Source of the DNA: Roseomonas sp. HF4
Lineage (GTDB): Bacteria; Pseudomonadota; Alphaproteobacteria; Acetobacterales; Acetobacteraceae
DNA length: 64,000 nucleotides
Assembly: GCF_005222755.1 (NCBI RefSeq)
Contig: NZ_STGD01000007.1
Coordinates: 124,001-188,000, forward strand
Reading direction: 5' to 3'
The notes beneath the pieces are model-generated. The model was not told the origin of the DNA. It worked only from the letters and a program-made list of their open reading frames with translations, and did no database searches. Made by a program: the position numbers and the translations under genes. This document shows, one piece after another, positions 24,664-33,835 of this stretch. Numbering within the stretch: position 1 is the stretch's first letter; each line of letters opens with the position of its first letter.

Positions 24664-25902
24664 ATGACCGACGCCATCCTGTTCGAGAACGCCGCGATCC
24701 TTGACGGTTCGGCCGAGGGCGCGGTGCCCGGCCATGTGCTGGTCGAGGACGGCACGATCCGGGAGGTGGCCGACCGGCCCATCGCGACCGCCGCCGCGCG
24801 CCGGGTGGACCTGCGCGGCCGCACGCTCATGCCCGGGCTCATCGACGCGCATGTCCACGTCGTCGCGGGCGTCGTGAACCTCGGGCAGAACGCCATGCTG
24901 CCCGACGCGCTCGTGGCCTTCCGCGCCGCGCGGATCATGCAGGGCATGCTGATGCGCGGCTTCACCACCGTGCGTGACCTCGGCGGCTGCACGCACGGAC
25001 TGCGGATGGCGCGCGACGAAGGGCTGTTCGAGGGCCCGCGCCTCAACATCGCCGGCAAGGCGCTGTCGCAGACCGGCGGGCATTGCGACTTCCGCGGCCG
25101 GCACGACACGCGCGACACCGCCTTCTTCGCCGCGCGGCTCGGCAGCCTCGGCCGCCTGGTGGACGGCGTGGCCGATGTGCGCCGCGCCTGCCGGGAGGAG
25201 ATCAAGGCCGGCGCCGACTACATCAAGATCATGGCCAATGGCGGCGTCGCCTCGCCGACCGACCCCATCGCCTTCGTCGGCTTCTCGCGCGAGGAGGTGC
25301 TGGCCGCGGTCGAGGAAGCGGAGAACGCCGAGACCTATGTCGCCGCGCACCTCTATACCGACAGCGCGATCCGCCGCGCGGTGGAATGCGGCGTCCGCAG
25401 CCTCGAGCACTGCAACCTGATCGAGGCCGAGACCGCCCGCTTCGCGGCGAAGTCGGGCGCCATCGCCTGCCCGACGCTGGTGACCTACCAGGCGCTGAAG
25501 GACGAGGGCGCCGCGATGGGCTTCCCGGCCGAATCCGTCGCCAAGATCGACGACGTGCGGACCGCCGGCCTGCGCTCGCTCGAGATCATGCGCGAGGCGG
25601 GGCTGATGATGGCCTTCGGCACCGACCTGCTGGGCGAGCTGCACCGCCACCAGTCGGAGGAATTCGTCATCCGCGGCCGCGTGCTGCCGGCCATCGAGGT
25701 GATCCGCAGCGCAACCCTCAACGCCGCGAAGCTGCTGATGTCCGAGGGCCGCATCGGCTGCGTCGCGCCAGGCGCGCTGGCCGACCTCATCGTGGTCGAG
25801 GGCGACCCGCTGCGCGACCTCGCCCTGCTGACCGGCCAGGGCCGGCATCTCTCCGCCATCATGCTCGGCGGCCGCTTCGTCAAGGACCAGCTGGCGGCGT
25901 GA
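24664..25902 (+). CDS. Metal-dependent amidohydrolase, prolidase-like
   Basis: A 412-residue amidohydrolase with the binuclear metal site: H63 and H65 (DAHVHV), carboxylated-Lys candidate K188 (YIKIMANGG), H229 (AAHLY), H249 (SLEHC) and D321 (FGTDLLG). The pattern fits the imidazolonepropionase/Xaa-Pro dipeptidase-like branch. It has no signal peptide, so it acts in the cytoplasm. It sits 25 bp before a full LIV-type importer, suggesting hydrolysis of an imported amide, N-acyl amino acid or cyclic imide. The substrate is not known. Confidence 0.88.
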   Translation: MTDAILFENAAILDGSAEGAVPGHVLVEDGTIREVADRPIATAAARRVDLRGRTLMPGLIDAHVHVVAGVVNLGQNAMLPDALVAFRAARIMQGMLMRGFTTVRDLGGCTHGLRMARDEGLFEGPRLNIAGKALSQTGGHCDFRGRHDTRDTAFFAARLGSLGRLVDGVADVRRACREEIKAGADYIKIMANGGVASPTDPIAFVGFSREEVLAAVEEAENAETYVAAHLYTDSAIRRAVECGVRSLEHCNLIEAETARFAAKSGAIACPTLVTYQALKDEGAAMGFPAESVAKIDDVRTAGLRSLEIMREAGLMMAFGTDLLGELHRHQSEEFVIRGRVLPAIEVIRSATLNAAKLLMSEGRIGCVAPGALADLIVVEGDPLRDLALLTGQGRHLSAIMLGGRFVKDQLAA

Positions 25903-25927
25903 GCCGCCCAACAGGGAGACCACCAGG

Positions 25928-27142
25928 ATGACCACCACCCGCCGCACCGTCCTCGCCGCCACGTCCGGGCTGCTCGCCATGCCGAACGTCGTGCGCGCGC
26001 AGGGGGAGACCTTCCGCATCGGCGCGCTCAACCCCGTCACCGGCGCCGGCTCGCCCTATGGGTCCGGCATGCAGCGCATGATCGGTGCGGCGGTCGAGGC
26101 CATCAATGCGGCCGGCGGCGTGAACGGCAGGCGCATCGAGGTGTTTTCCGAGGATACGCAGACCAACCCGCAGGCGGCCGTGCTGGCGGCGAAGAAGCTG
26201 ATCGAGGTGAACCGGGTGCGCGCCATTCTCGGCACCTGGTCCTCCGGCGTCTCGCTGGCGGTGATCCCGCTGGTGAACGAGGCCGAGATCATCCTGATGA
26301 ACACCTCCGGCGCGCCGGCGCTGTCCGTGCCGCCGGCGAACGCGAAGGGGCTGTCCTACCGCTTCCAGGCGACCAACGACCGCTTCGGCCGCGCCTTCGC
26401 CGAGATCGCGGTGCGCGAGGGCTTCCGCCGCCCGGCCACCATGGCCTTCAACAACGCGTCGGGCCTCGGCAACACGGAAGGCTTCCGCCGCGCCTGGGCA
26501 GCCAAGGGCAACCAGAACGGCGAGCATGTCGTCTACGAGCCGAACCAGCCGTCCTATCGCGCCGAGCTGCTGCGCGTGCTGGCGACGCGGCCGGACGTGA
26601 TCGTCATGGGATCCTTCCTGCCCGACACCACGATCATCCTGCGCGAATGGTTCCAGACTGGCACGCCGATGAAGTGGATCATCCCCGGCTGGGCCGCCAA
26701 CCCGCAGCTCGTGCAGGCGCTGGGGCCGGCGGTGACGCAGGGGATCATCGCGGTCGAATCCGTCTCGAACGAGGGCGCGCCCGCCTTCGCCGAATTCGAC
26801 GCCGCGCATCGCCGCGCCATGGGCAACCAGCCCGGCACCGCCAACGCCTACGCCGCCATGACCTGGGACATGGCGCATACCCTGGCGCTCGCGATCGAGC
26901 AGGCGAAGTCCTTCGAGACCGCCGCGATCAACGCCGCGATCCGCCAGGTGGCGAACCCGCCGGGCGAGGCGGTCGCGACCTTCGCCGCGGGCAAGGCGGC
27001 GATCGCCGCGGGCCGCAAGATCAACTTCGAGGGTGCGTCCTCCGTGCTCGACTTCGACCAGCATGGCGACGTGACGCCCGACTTCGGCGTCTTCTTCATC
27101 GAGCAGGGACAGATCAACCGGCGCTATGTCGTGAAGATCTGA
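25928..27142 (+). CDS. livK: Branched-chain amino acid-type ABC transporter substrate-binding protein
   Basis: A 404-residue periplasmic receptor (Peripla_BP_6, type I fold). A signal peptide with an RR pair (TTRRTVLAATSGLLAMPNVVRA) ends near residue 24. The mature part starts ETFRIGALNPVTGAGSPYGSGM, and QRMIGAAVEAINAAGGVNGRRIEVFSEDTQTNPQAAVLAAKKLI is diagnostic. GGGAG precedes ATG 25928. Such receptors serve branched-chain amino acids but also amides, aromatics and other ligands. Together with the four genes after it, it forms a complete importer. Confidence 0.9.
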   Translation: MTTTRRTVLAATSGLLAMPNVVRAQGETFRIGALNPVTGAGSPYGSGMQRMIGAAVEAINAAGGVNGRRIEVFSEDTQTNPQAAVLAAKKLIEVNRVRAILGTWSSGVSLAVIPLVNEAEIILMNTSGAPALSVPPANAKGLSYRFQATNDRFGRAFAEIAVREGFRRPATMAFNNASGLGNTEGFRRAWAAKGNQNGEHVVYEPNQPSYRAELLRVLATRPDVIVMGSFLPDTTIILREWFQTGTPMKWIIPGWAANPQLVQALGPAVTQGIIAVESVSNEGAPAFAEFDAAHRRAMGNQPGTANAYAAMTWDMAHTLALAIEQAKSFETAAINAAIRQVANPPGEAVATFAAGKAAIAAGRKINFEGASSVLDFDQHGDVTPDFGVFFIEQGQINRRYVVKI

Positions 27143-27146
27143 CGCC

Positions 27147-28007
27147 TTGTTCGGCGCGCTCCTCGTCGCCGGCATCGTCCACGGGCTGATCATCGGCCTG
27201 GCCGCGATGGCGGTGACGCTGGTCTTCGGCATCGCCCGCTTCCCGAACGCGGCGGCGGGCGACACCATGACCGCCGGGGCCTATGCGGGCTTCCTCGCGC
27301 ACCGGGCGACGGGCTCGCTCGCGCTCGCGGGCGGCGCGGCGGTGGTGGCGGCGGGCGCGGTCTCCCTGCTAGGGTACCTGCTGGTGTTCCGGCCGCTGGC
27401 ACGCCGGCCGGTCGCGTCCCTCCTGGTGGCCGCGATCGGCGTGGCCTTCCTCATCCGCGCGGTGCTCGGACTGATGTTCGGCCATCAGCAGCAGGTCTTC
27501 CAGGTGCCGCTCGCCTGGCCGATCGAGGTGATGGGGCTGCGCATCCCGCCGATGGACATCACGCTTGCGGCGGTGGCGGGCGTCTCCCTCGCGGCGGCCT
27601 TCGGCGTGCTCTATCTGACCTCGATCGGGCGTCAGATGCGCGCGGTGGCGGACGACCCGGACCTCGCGCGCGTCTCGGGCATCCGGCCTGTGCGGGTCAT
27701 GGTCGCGCTTTGGCTGCTGGCCGGGGCCGCGGCGGGCATCGCCGGGCTGATGCTCGGCGTCAAGACCGTCGTCTCGCCGGAAATGGGGTGGGAGGGGCTG
27801 CTCTCGGCCTTCGCGGCGGCGATCCTGGGCGGCATCGGCTCGCCCGTCGGCGCGGTGCTGGCGGGGCTGCTGCTCGGCGTCGCGCAGGAGGTCTCCACGC
27901 CCTATGTCGGCTTCACCTACAAGATCGCGCTCGCCTTCGCCGTGATGCTCGCGGTGCTGCTGTTGCGGCCGCGCGGGCTGCTCGGCCGGGTCGAGGAGGT
28001 GCGCTGA
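27147..28007 (+). CDS. livH: LIV-type ABC transporter permease (LivH)
   Basis: A 286-residue membrane protein with about eight helices, starting at TTG 27147 four bases after the receptor stop. LGGIGSPVGAVLAGLLLGVAQEV near the C-terminus is the conserved LivH segment, and the coupling region with MRAVADDPDLARVSGI matches. It forms the inner-membrane channel with LivM. TGATG overlap with livM indicates coupling. The TTG start is the least certain part of the call. Confidence 0.92.
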   Translation: MFGALLVAGIVHGLIIGLAAMAVTLVFGIARFPNAAAGDTMTAGAYAGFLAHRATGSLALAGGAAVVAAGAVSLLGYLLVFRPLARRPVASLLVAAIGVAFLIRAVLGLMFGHQQQVFQVPLAWPIEVMGLRIPPMDITLAAVAGVSLAAAFGVLYLTSIGRQMRAVADDPDLARVSGIRPVRVMVALWLLAGAAAGIAGLMLGVKTVVSPEMGWEGLLSAFAAAILGGIGSPVGAVLAGLLLGVAQEVSTPYVGFTYKIALAFAVMLAVLLLRPRGLLGRVEEVR

Positions 28008-28897
28008 TGGAGGCCTACCTCGTCGCCATCGCCATCGTGGGCGCGATCTACGTGCTGCTGACGCTCGGCCTGACGGTGCAGTACGGGCTGACGGGGCTGG
28101 TGAACTTCGGCCATGTCGGCTTCTTCGCGATCGGCGCCTATGCCTCGGCGCTACTGTCGCTGGAGGGCGTGCCGCTGGTCGCGTCCTTTGCCTGCGCGGC
28201 GCTGGCGGCGGCACTCGCCGCATGGCCGATCGGCCTGGTCGCGCTGCGGCTGCGCGACGACTACTTCGCCGTCGTCACGCTCGGCTTCAGCGAGACGGTA
28301 CGCCTCGTCATCACCTCCGAACGCTGGCTGACCAACGGCGTGCAGGGCGTGCCCGGCATCCCGCGGAGCTTCGCCGGGCTCGGCGTGGGCATGGCGGGGT
28401 CGCTCGCGACGCTCGCCGCCATCGCGCTGGTGTGCCTGGCGGTGGCGCTGGCGCTGCGCCGGATCGCCAGATCCCCCTTCGGCCGCGTGATCGAGGCGAT
28501 CCGCGACAACGAGGACGCGCTCAGGGCGCTCGGCAAGGATCCCGCGCGCTTCAAGATGCAAGTGCTGGCGCTGGGCGCCGCGCTGGCCGGTGTGGCGGGC
28601 GCCTTCTACGCGCACTACATCACCTATGTCTCCCCCGACCAGTTCATCCCCCTGGTCACCTTCTACGTCTGGATGGCGATGATCATGGGCGGCGTCGGCC
28701 GCGTGTCGGGCGCGGTGGTGGGCGCGCTGCTGCTGATGCTGTTCCTGGAAGGCACGCGCTTCCTGCGCGACGTCGCCCCCGATCTGATCTCGGCGGTGGA
28801 CATGGCGAGCGTGCGGATCGGCGCGGTCGGCCTCGCGCTCATCCTCTTCACGCTGTACCGCCCGCAGGGGCTGGTCGGCGACTACACGCGCCGATGA
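28007..28897 (+). CDS. livM: LIV-type ABC transporter permease (LivM)
   Basis: A 296-residue permease. QYGLTGLVNFGHVGFFAIGAYASALL near the N-terminus and RSPFGRVIEAIRDNEDALRALGKDPARFK are the LivM signatures, the second being the ATPase-coupling loop. ATG 28007 overlaps livH, and the stop overlaps livG (ATGA). The length is slightly short but normal for versions without the extra N-terminal helices. Confidence 0.93.
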   Translation: MEAYLVAIAIVGAIYVLLTLGLTVQYGLTGLVNFGHVGFFAIGAYASALLSLEGVPLVASFACAALAAALAAWPIGLVALRLRDDYFAVVTLGFSETVRLVITSERWLTNGVQGVPGIPRSFAGLGVGMAGSLATLAAIALVCLAVALALRRIARSPFGRVIEAIRDNEDALRALGKDPARFKMQVLALGAALAGVAGAFYAHYITYVSPDQFIPLVTFYVWMAMIMGGVGRVSGAVVGALLLMLFLEGTRFLRDVAPDLISAVDMASVRIGAVGLALILFTLYRPQGLVGDYTRR

Positions 28898-29655
28898 GCC
28901 TCGTCGTCCGCGACGTCACGAAATCCTTCGGCGGCTTTCGCGCGCTCGACGCCGTGTCCTTCGCGATGGACGGCGCGGCCATGCTCGGCATCATCGGGCC
29001 GAACGGGGCGGGGAAGTCGACGCTGTTCTCCGTCGTATCGGGCTTCATGGCCGCGGACCGGGGGACGGTCGCGCTGGATGGCCGGCCGCTCGACCGCCTC
29101 GGCGCCGCGGCGCGCGCGCGCGCGGGCATGGTGCGGACCTTCCAGGTGCCGCGCGAATTCCACCACCTGACGGTGCGCGAGAACCTGATGGCCGCCGCCC
29201 CGGGGCAGAGCGGGGAGGGGCTGCTCGGCCTGTTCCTGCGCCCCGGCCGTGTCCGTGCGGAGGAGGAGGCGATCGGCGCCGAGGCCGATGCGACCATCGC
29301 GTTCCTGCGCCTCACCGCGGTGGCCGGGACGCCGGCGGGGCGGCTGTCGGGCGGGCAGAAGAAGCTGCTGGAACTCGGCCGCGCGCTGATGGCGAAGCCG
29401 CGGCTGATCCTGCTCGACGAGCCCTTCGCGGGCGTCAACCCGGTGCTGGTCGCGGAGCTGGGCGAACGCATCGCCGCGCTCAACGCCCGCGGCATCGGCT
29501 TCCTGGTGATCGAGCACGACCTCGCGGCCCTGTCCCGCCTGGTGCCGCGCGTGCTGGTGATGGATCGCGGTCGCGTCCTGGCCGAAGGCCCGCCGGGCGA
29601 GGTGCTGCGCGACCCCGCGGTGCGCGAGGCCTATCTCGGCGGTGCGGCGGCATGA
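28894..29655 (+). CDS. livG: LIV-type ABC transporter ATP-binding protein (LivG)
   Basis: A 253-residue ATPase with Walker A GPNGAGKST at residues 35-43, signature LSGGQ at 151-155, and Walker B ending LLDEP near 173-177, then the H-loop in VIEHD. The RTFQVPREFHHLTVRENL stretch is typical of LivG. It is coupled by four-base overlaps on both sides. It energises the LivHM permease together with LivF. Confidence 0.93.
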   Translation: MSLVVRDVTKSFGGFRALDAVSFAMDGAAMLGIIGPNGAGKSTLFSVVSGFMAADRGTVALDGRPLDRLGAAARARAGMVRTFQVPREFHHLTVRENLMAAAPGQSGEGLLGLFLRPGRVRAEEEAIGAEADATIAFLRLTAVAGTPAGRLSGGQKKLLELGRALMAKPRLILLDEPFAGVNPVLVAELGERIAALNARGIGFLVIEHDLAALSRLVPRVLVMDRGRVLAEGPPGEVLRDPAVREAYLGGAAA

Positions 29656-30368
29656 GCCTGCTCGAGATCGGCGGCCTCGTCGGCGGCTACGGGCCGGTCG
29701 ACATCCTGGCCGGCATCGACCTGACGGTGGAGGCCGGGGAGATCCTGACCGTCGCCGGCACCAACGGCGCGGGCAAGTCGACGCTCGCCAAGGCGGTGAT
29801 GGGCCTGCTGCCGCGCGCCGCCGGGCGCATCGCCTTCGAGGGCCGCGACATCCTCGGCGAGCCGGTCGAGGCGCGGCTCGGGCTCGGCATCGCCTACGTG
29901 CCGCAGGTGGGGAACGTCTTTCCGTCCCTCAGCGTGGTCGAGAACCTGCAGGTGGTCGCGGGCGTGTCCGACGCGCGCGGGCGCATCGCCGAGTTGCTGG
30001 CGGCCTTCCCCGCGCTCGCGGAGCGGCGTCGCGCGCGGGCGGGCAGCCTCTCGGGGGGTGAGCGGCAGCAGCTCGCCTTCGCGCGCGCGCTGATGGCGCG
30101 GCCGCGGCTGATGATCCTGGACGAGCCCACGGCGGCGCTGGCGCCGGCGCGCGTGGCGGAATCCTTCGCGCGCATCCGCGGCCTGCCCGCGCTCGGCGTC
30201 AGCGTGCTCATGGTCGAGCAACGGGCCCGCCAGGCGCTGGCGATCTCGGACCGCGGCTGCATCCTGGACGGCGGGCGCGTCGCGATGCTGGGGCCCGCGG
30301 CCGGCCTGCTGGCGGATGATCGTGCGGCGGCGCTCTATCTCGGGCAGGTGGGGGAAGCCGGCGCCTGA
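29652..30368 (+). CDS. livF: LIV-type ABC transporter ATP-binding protein (LivF)
   Basis: A 238-residue ATPase. Walker A GTNGAGKST is at residues 36-44, signature LSGGE at 133-137 and Walker B LMILDEPT at about 155-162. AYVPQVGNVFPSLSVVENL is the LivF-type Q-loop region. It overlaps livG by four bases and completes the importer operon. A dispersed intergenic repeat follows its stop. Confidence 0.93.
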   Translation: MSLLEIGGLVGGYGPVDILAGIDLTVEAGEILTVAGTNGAGKSTLAKAVMGLLPRAAGRIAFEGRDILGEPVEARLGLGIAYVPQVGNVFPSLSVVENLQVVAGVSDARGRIAELLAAFPALAERRRARAGSLSGGERQQLAFARALMARPRLMILDEPTAALAPARVAESFARIRGLPALGVSVLMVEQRARQALAISDRGCILDGGRVAMLGPAAGLLADDRAAALYLGQVGEAGA

Positions 30369-30378
30369 CGGCGGTCCT

Positions 30379-30556
30379 GACGCGGAATCGCGGTCGAATG
30401 CCGGGGACGGCGACCTCCCCCGAACCGCCCTCCAATCGCGTCCTTCCTCGAAATCTGGCGCCCACCCCCGGGAGGCGAGGTCCCAAACGACAGAACAGGT
30501 CGAGGGGGTCCGTGGTTGGAAGTTCCCTTCTCCTGCCGCCTTGAGTTCCCACCGAG
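30379..30556. repeat. Dispersed intergenic repeat, copy A (convergent gene ends)
   Basis: This block fills most of the gap between livF and the opposing ABC ATPase. It shares ordered segments with copy B at 55961-56122: GACGCGGA at the start, ACCTCCCCCGA (30412-30422), CTGGCGCCCA (30455-30464), GGGAGGCG (30470-30477), AGTTCCCTTCTCC (30520-30532), and a final TTCCCA. The segments keep the same order and similar spacing. Both copies lie between convergent genes, so a bidirectional terminator or REP-like role is possible. Confidence 0.6.
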
Positions 30557-30581
30557 GGCCACGCCCCCCAGCCGTAAGGCA

Positions 30582-31634
30582 TCAGGCCTCGAGCGGCACC
30601 ATCCGGGCTGGCCGGCAGAGCACCTCCGCGCCTTCCTCATGGGCTGGCGCGGCCGCCTGCGTCACGACGAACAGCAGCCCTGCCGCCGTCTCGACCTCAT
30701 ATTCCCGGGTCTGGCCCAGGAAGGCGGCGCGCCGGACGCGGCCCGGCAGCCCGCCTGCCGCATCGTCGGCGGGCAGCAGGCCGATCGACTCCGGTCGGAT
30801 CGCGAGCGACAGGGCGCCTGGCCGATGTGCGCGCATCGCGGTCTCGACCGTCACGCCGCCGAGCGCGACCCGCGCCGTGCCGCCCGGCGCGTCGAGCACC
30901 TGGCCCGCGACGACATTCGCCTCCCCCATGAAGTCGGCGACGAAGGCGTCCGCCGGCTCGTCGTACAACTGCTGCGGCGTGCCCATCTGCGCGATGCGCC
31001 CGTCGCGCATCACCACCACGAGGTCGGAGACCGCCAGCGCCTCCTGCTGGTCGTGCGTGACATAGACCACCGACAGGCCGAGGCGCTTCTGCAGGTCGCG
31101 GATGTCCTCCCGCACGCGGCGTCGCAGGCGGGCGTCGAGGTTCGACAGAGGTTCGTCGAACAGCAGCACCTTGGGGCGCAGGACCAGCGCGCGCGCGACC
31201 GCGACGCGCTGCTGCTGCCCGCCCGAGAGTTCCGCCGGCAGCCGCCCGCCGAGCCCTTCGAGGCCAAGCTGCGCGAGCATGGCGCGGGCCTCGGACTCGG
31301 CCGCGGCGCGCCGCGCGCCGCCCACCACCAGGCCGTAGGACACGTTCTCCAGCACGTTCATGTGCGGGAACAGGGCGTAGGACTGGAACACCATCGCGAT
31401 CCGCCGCTCGGCGGCCGACAGGCGCGAGACGTCGCGCCCCTCGATCTCGATCCGCCCCGCGGTCGCGAGGTCGAGCCCCGCGACCAGCCTGAGCGTCGTG
31501 GTCTTGCCGCATCCCGACGGCCCGAGCAGCGTCACCAGCGCGCCGGCCGGCAGCGCGAAGGACACGTCGTCCACCGCGCGGACCGCGCCGAACGCCTTGG
31601 TCACGCCGGTGAACCGGACGGCGGCATCGCTCAT
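30582..31634 (-). CDS. ABC transporter ATP-binding protein with TOBE domain (FbpC/AfuC-like)
   Basis: A 350-residue ATPase. Walker A GPSGCGKTT is at residues 38-46, signature LSGGQ at 136-140, Walker B ending FDEP near 159-162, and H-loop in VTHDQQEA. A C-terminal TOBE domain spans about residues 285-345. The family includes FbpC, PotA and AfuC. It starts four bases after the fused permease stop and is last in the leftward chain. Automatic pipelines would call it ferric iron ATPase; the receptor residues argue for a sugar-phosphate system instead. It is also the only CUT1-compatible ATPase in the window and might serve the orphan sugar permeases at 18694-20416. Confidence 0.92.
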   Translation of the reverse strand: MSDAAVRFTGVTKAFGAVRAVDDVSFALPAGALVTLLGPSGCGKTTTLRLVAGLDLATAGRIEIEGRDVSRLSAAERRIAMVFQSYALFPHMNVLENVSYGLVVGGARRAAAESEARAMLAQLGLEGLGGRLPAELSGGQQQRVAVARALVLRPKVLLFDEPLSNLDARLRRRVREDIRDLQKRLGLSVVYVTHDQQEALAVSDLVVVMRDGRIAQMGTPQQLYDEPADAFVADFMGEANVVAGQVLDAPGGTARVALGGVTVETAMRAHRPGALSLAIRPESIGLLPADDAAGGLPGRVRRAAFLGQTREYEVETAAGLLFVVTQAAAPAHEEGAEVLCRPARMVPLEA

Positions 31635-31638
31635 GGGC

Positions 31639-33813
31639 TCAGGCTCCGGCGCGCATGGGGGTGGCGGGCACCGCGCGGCGGCCGATCTGCGCGCGGCCGA
31701 CCAGGCGCTCGATCCCGAGGACGACCGCCAGCATGATGAGGATCAGCACGGTCGAATAGGCGATGGCCAGCGCCATCTCGCCCGCCTCCACGCGCCCGAC
31801 GATGTAGACGGTCGCAAGGTTGTGCCGCGCCGAGACCAGGAAGATCACCGCCGAGACCGCGGTCATCGCATGCACGAAGGAGAAGGCGAGCGCGGCCACG
31901 ATCGCCGGGCGGAGCAGCGGCAGGATCACGCGCCGGAGCGTCTGCACCGCGCCGCCGCCCATGGTGGCCGAGGCCTCGTCGAGCGACCGGTCGATCTGCG
32001 CCAGCGCCGCGATACCGCCCCTGACGCCGACCGGCAGGTTCCGGAAGACGAAGCAGATCACGAGGATCAGCGCCGTGCCGGTCAGTTCCACCGGCGGCAC
32101 GTTGAAGGCCAGGATGTAGGAGACGCCGACCACCGTGCCCGGGATGGCGAAGGACAGCATGGTCATGAATTCCAGGCTGCGCCGCCCCGGGAAGGACTGC
32201 CGCGCCAGCAGCCACGCGAGCAGGATGCCGAGCCCGGCCGTGAGCGGGGCCGAGACCGCCGCGACCTGGATGGTGGTGAACAGGCTGTCCCAGGCGGAGC
32301 CGCGGAAGGCCATGCCGTCCAGCCACTCGACCTCGAAGCCCGTCAGGAAGTGGCGCCAGGTGAAGGCCATGTCGCCGCGGCCGATGTCGTGGACGAAGCC
32401 GCCGACCAGGATGATGCCGTAGACCGCGGCGGTGAAGGCCATCCAGGGCCAGGCCACGGCGCCGCAGACGAATTTCAGGCCGCGCGGCAGCGGCGCCGGC
32501 ACGCCGGAATCGCCCTTGCCCGTGACCGTCGTGTAGCGCCGCTTCCCGATCCAGAGCGCCTGCAGCGCGAAGGCGCCGAAGGTCAGCATCAGCAGCAGCA
32601 GCGCCAGCGCCGCCGCCTGTCCCGGGTCGTGCCGCGCGCCTGCGATGGCGAAGAAGATGCGCGTCGAGAGCACGTCGAAATCACCGCCGAGCACCAACGG
32701 GTTGCCGAAATCCGCCAGGCTCTCGACGAAGCCGAGCAGGAAGGCGGCGGCCAGCGCCGGGCGCAGCAGCGGCCAGGTCACGGTGCGGAACACGGTGAAG
32801 CGCCGCGCCCCCATGGTGGAGGCGGCTTCCTCGAGGCTCGGCCCGATCGCGCGCACGGCGCCTTCCAGCAGCACGAAGGCGATCGGCGCCTGGGCCAGCA
32901 CCTGCGCGAGCAGCACGCCGGGCAGGCCGTAGATCCAGCGCGTGCGCGGTATGCCGAACCATTCCCACATCCAGCCCGTGACGAGCCCGGTGCGCCCGAA
33001 CAGCACGATCAGCGACAGCGAGACGACGAAGGGCGGCGTGATCAGCGGCAGGATCGTCATGGCGCGGAAGGCGGGCATCGCCCGCACGTTGCCGCGCGCC
33101 GCGAGCAGCGCGAAGGCGAGCCCGAGCAGCGTCGAGAGCACCCCGGTCAGGCTCGCCAGCGCCAGCGTGTTCCACACGACGCCGCAGCCCTGTCGGTCCG
33201 CGAGGCAGGCGAGGCTCCACGCCTCGGGCGTCGTGACGCGCGCGGCCAGCGCCGCGGGCGCGAGGCGGCCATCCTCCACCACGGCGGCCGACAGGATGGT
33301 CAGCAGCGGCACGAACACGAACAGCAGAAGCAGGCCCGCGCTGCCGACCACGAGGAAGGCGATGAAGGCGTCGCCGCCGAACCGCCCGCGCGCCGCGAGC
33401 CCCGTCGCGACCAGCCCGGCGGCGCCGGCCAGGACGGCTGCCGCGCCCCAGCCGAGCGACGTCTGCCGGACCTCGCCGAGCCACGGCTCCAGCACCGGCC
33501 AGGCGACGCCGCGCAGGCCGATCGCGTGGCCCTGCAGGAACACCCAGGCGATGGCGCCCGCGCCGCAGGCGGCCAGCAGGCGGCCCGGCACGCGCCCGGC
33601 GGCGAGCGCCGGCAGCGGCGCGACCAGCAGCGGCACGAGCGGCCAGAGCCACCAGCGCTCCCCGCCTGGCAGCAGCGCGACGAGCGGCGCCGCGGCGCCG
33701 CCGGGCCAGGAAGCGATGTCCGCGACGCCGCCCTCGAGCCCGTGCCAGGGCAGCAGCAGCAGGCCGAGCCCCGCGACGGCCAGCGCCAGTCGCGCCAGGC
33801 TCAGCGCCCCCAC
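31639..33813 (-). CDS. Fused ABC transporter permease (FbpB/AfuB-like, two membrane domains)
   Basis: A 724-residue permease made of two tandem BPD_transp_1 domains. Each has an EAA coupling loop: SLEEAASTMGARRFTVFRTVTWPLLRP in the first half and SLDEASATMGGGAVQTLRRVILPLLRP in the second. About 150 N-terminal residues before the first domain add extra hydrophobic helices. The start is GTG 33813, 22 nt after the receptor stop. Ferric FbpB and hexose-phosphate AfuB proteins share this fused design. It forms the whole channel for the receptor encoded upstream. Confidence 0.9.
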   Translation of the reverse strand: MGALSLARLALAVAGLGLLLLPWHGLEGGVADIASWPGGAAAPLVALLPGGERWWLWPLVPLLVAPLPALAAGRVPGRLLAACGAGAIAWVFLQGHAIGLRGVAWPVLEPWLGEVRQTSLGWGAAAVLAGAAGLVATGLAARGRFGGDAFIAFLVVGSAGLLLLFVFVPLLTILSAAVVEDGRLAPAALAARVTTPEAWSLACLADRQGCGVVWNTLALASLTGVLSTLLGLAFALLAARGNVRAMPAFRAMTILPLITPPFVVSLSLIVLFGRTGLVTGWMWEWFGIPRTRWIYGLPGVLLAQVLAQAPIAFVLLEGAVRAIGPSLEEAASTMGARRFTVFRTVTWPLLRPALAAAFLLGFVESLADFGNPLVLGGDFDVLSTRIFFAIAGARHDPGQAAALALLLLMLTFGAFALQALWIGKRRYTTVTGKGDSGVPAPLPRGLKFVCGAVAWPWMAFTAAVYGIILVGGFVHDIGRGDMAFTWRHFLTGFEVEWLDGMAFRGSAWDSLFTTIQVAAVSAPLTAGLGILLAWLLARQSFPGRRSLEFMTMLSFAIPGTVVGVSYILAFNVPPVELTGTALILVICFVFRNLPVGVRGGIAALAQIDRSLDEASATMGGGAVQTLRRVILPLLRPAIVAALAFSFVHAMTAVSAVIFLVSARHNLATVYIVGRVEAGEMALAIAYSTVLILIMLAVVLGIERLVGRAQIGRRAVPATPMRAGA

Positions 33814-33835
33814 GGGCCGGGCCCGCCCGCCGCGA

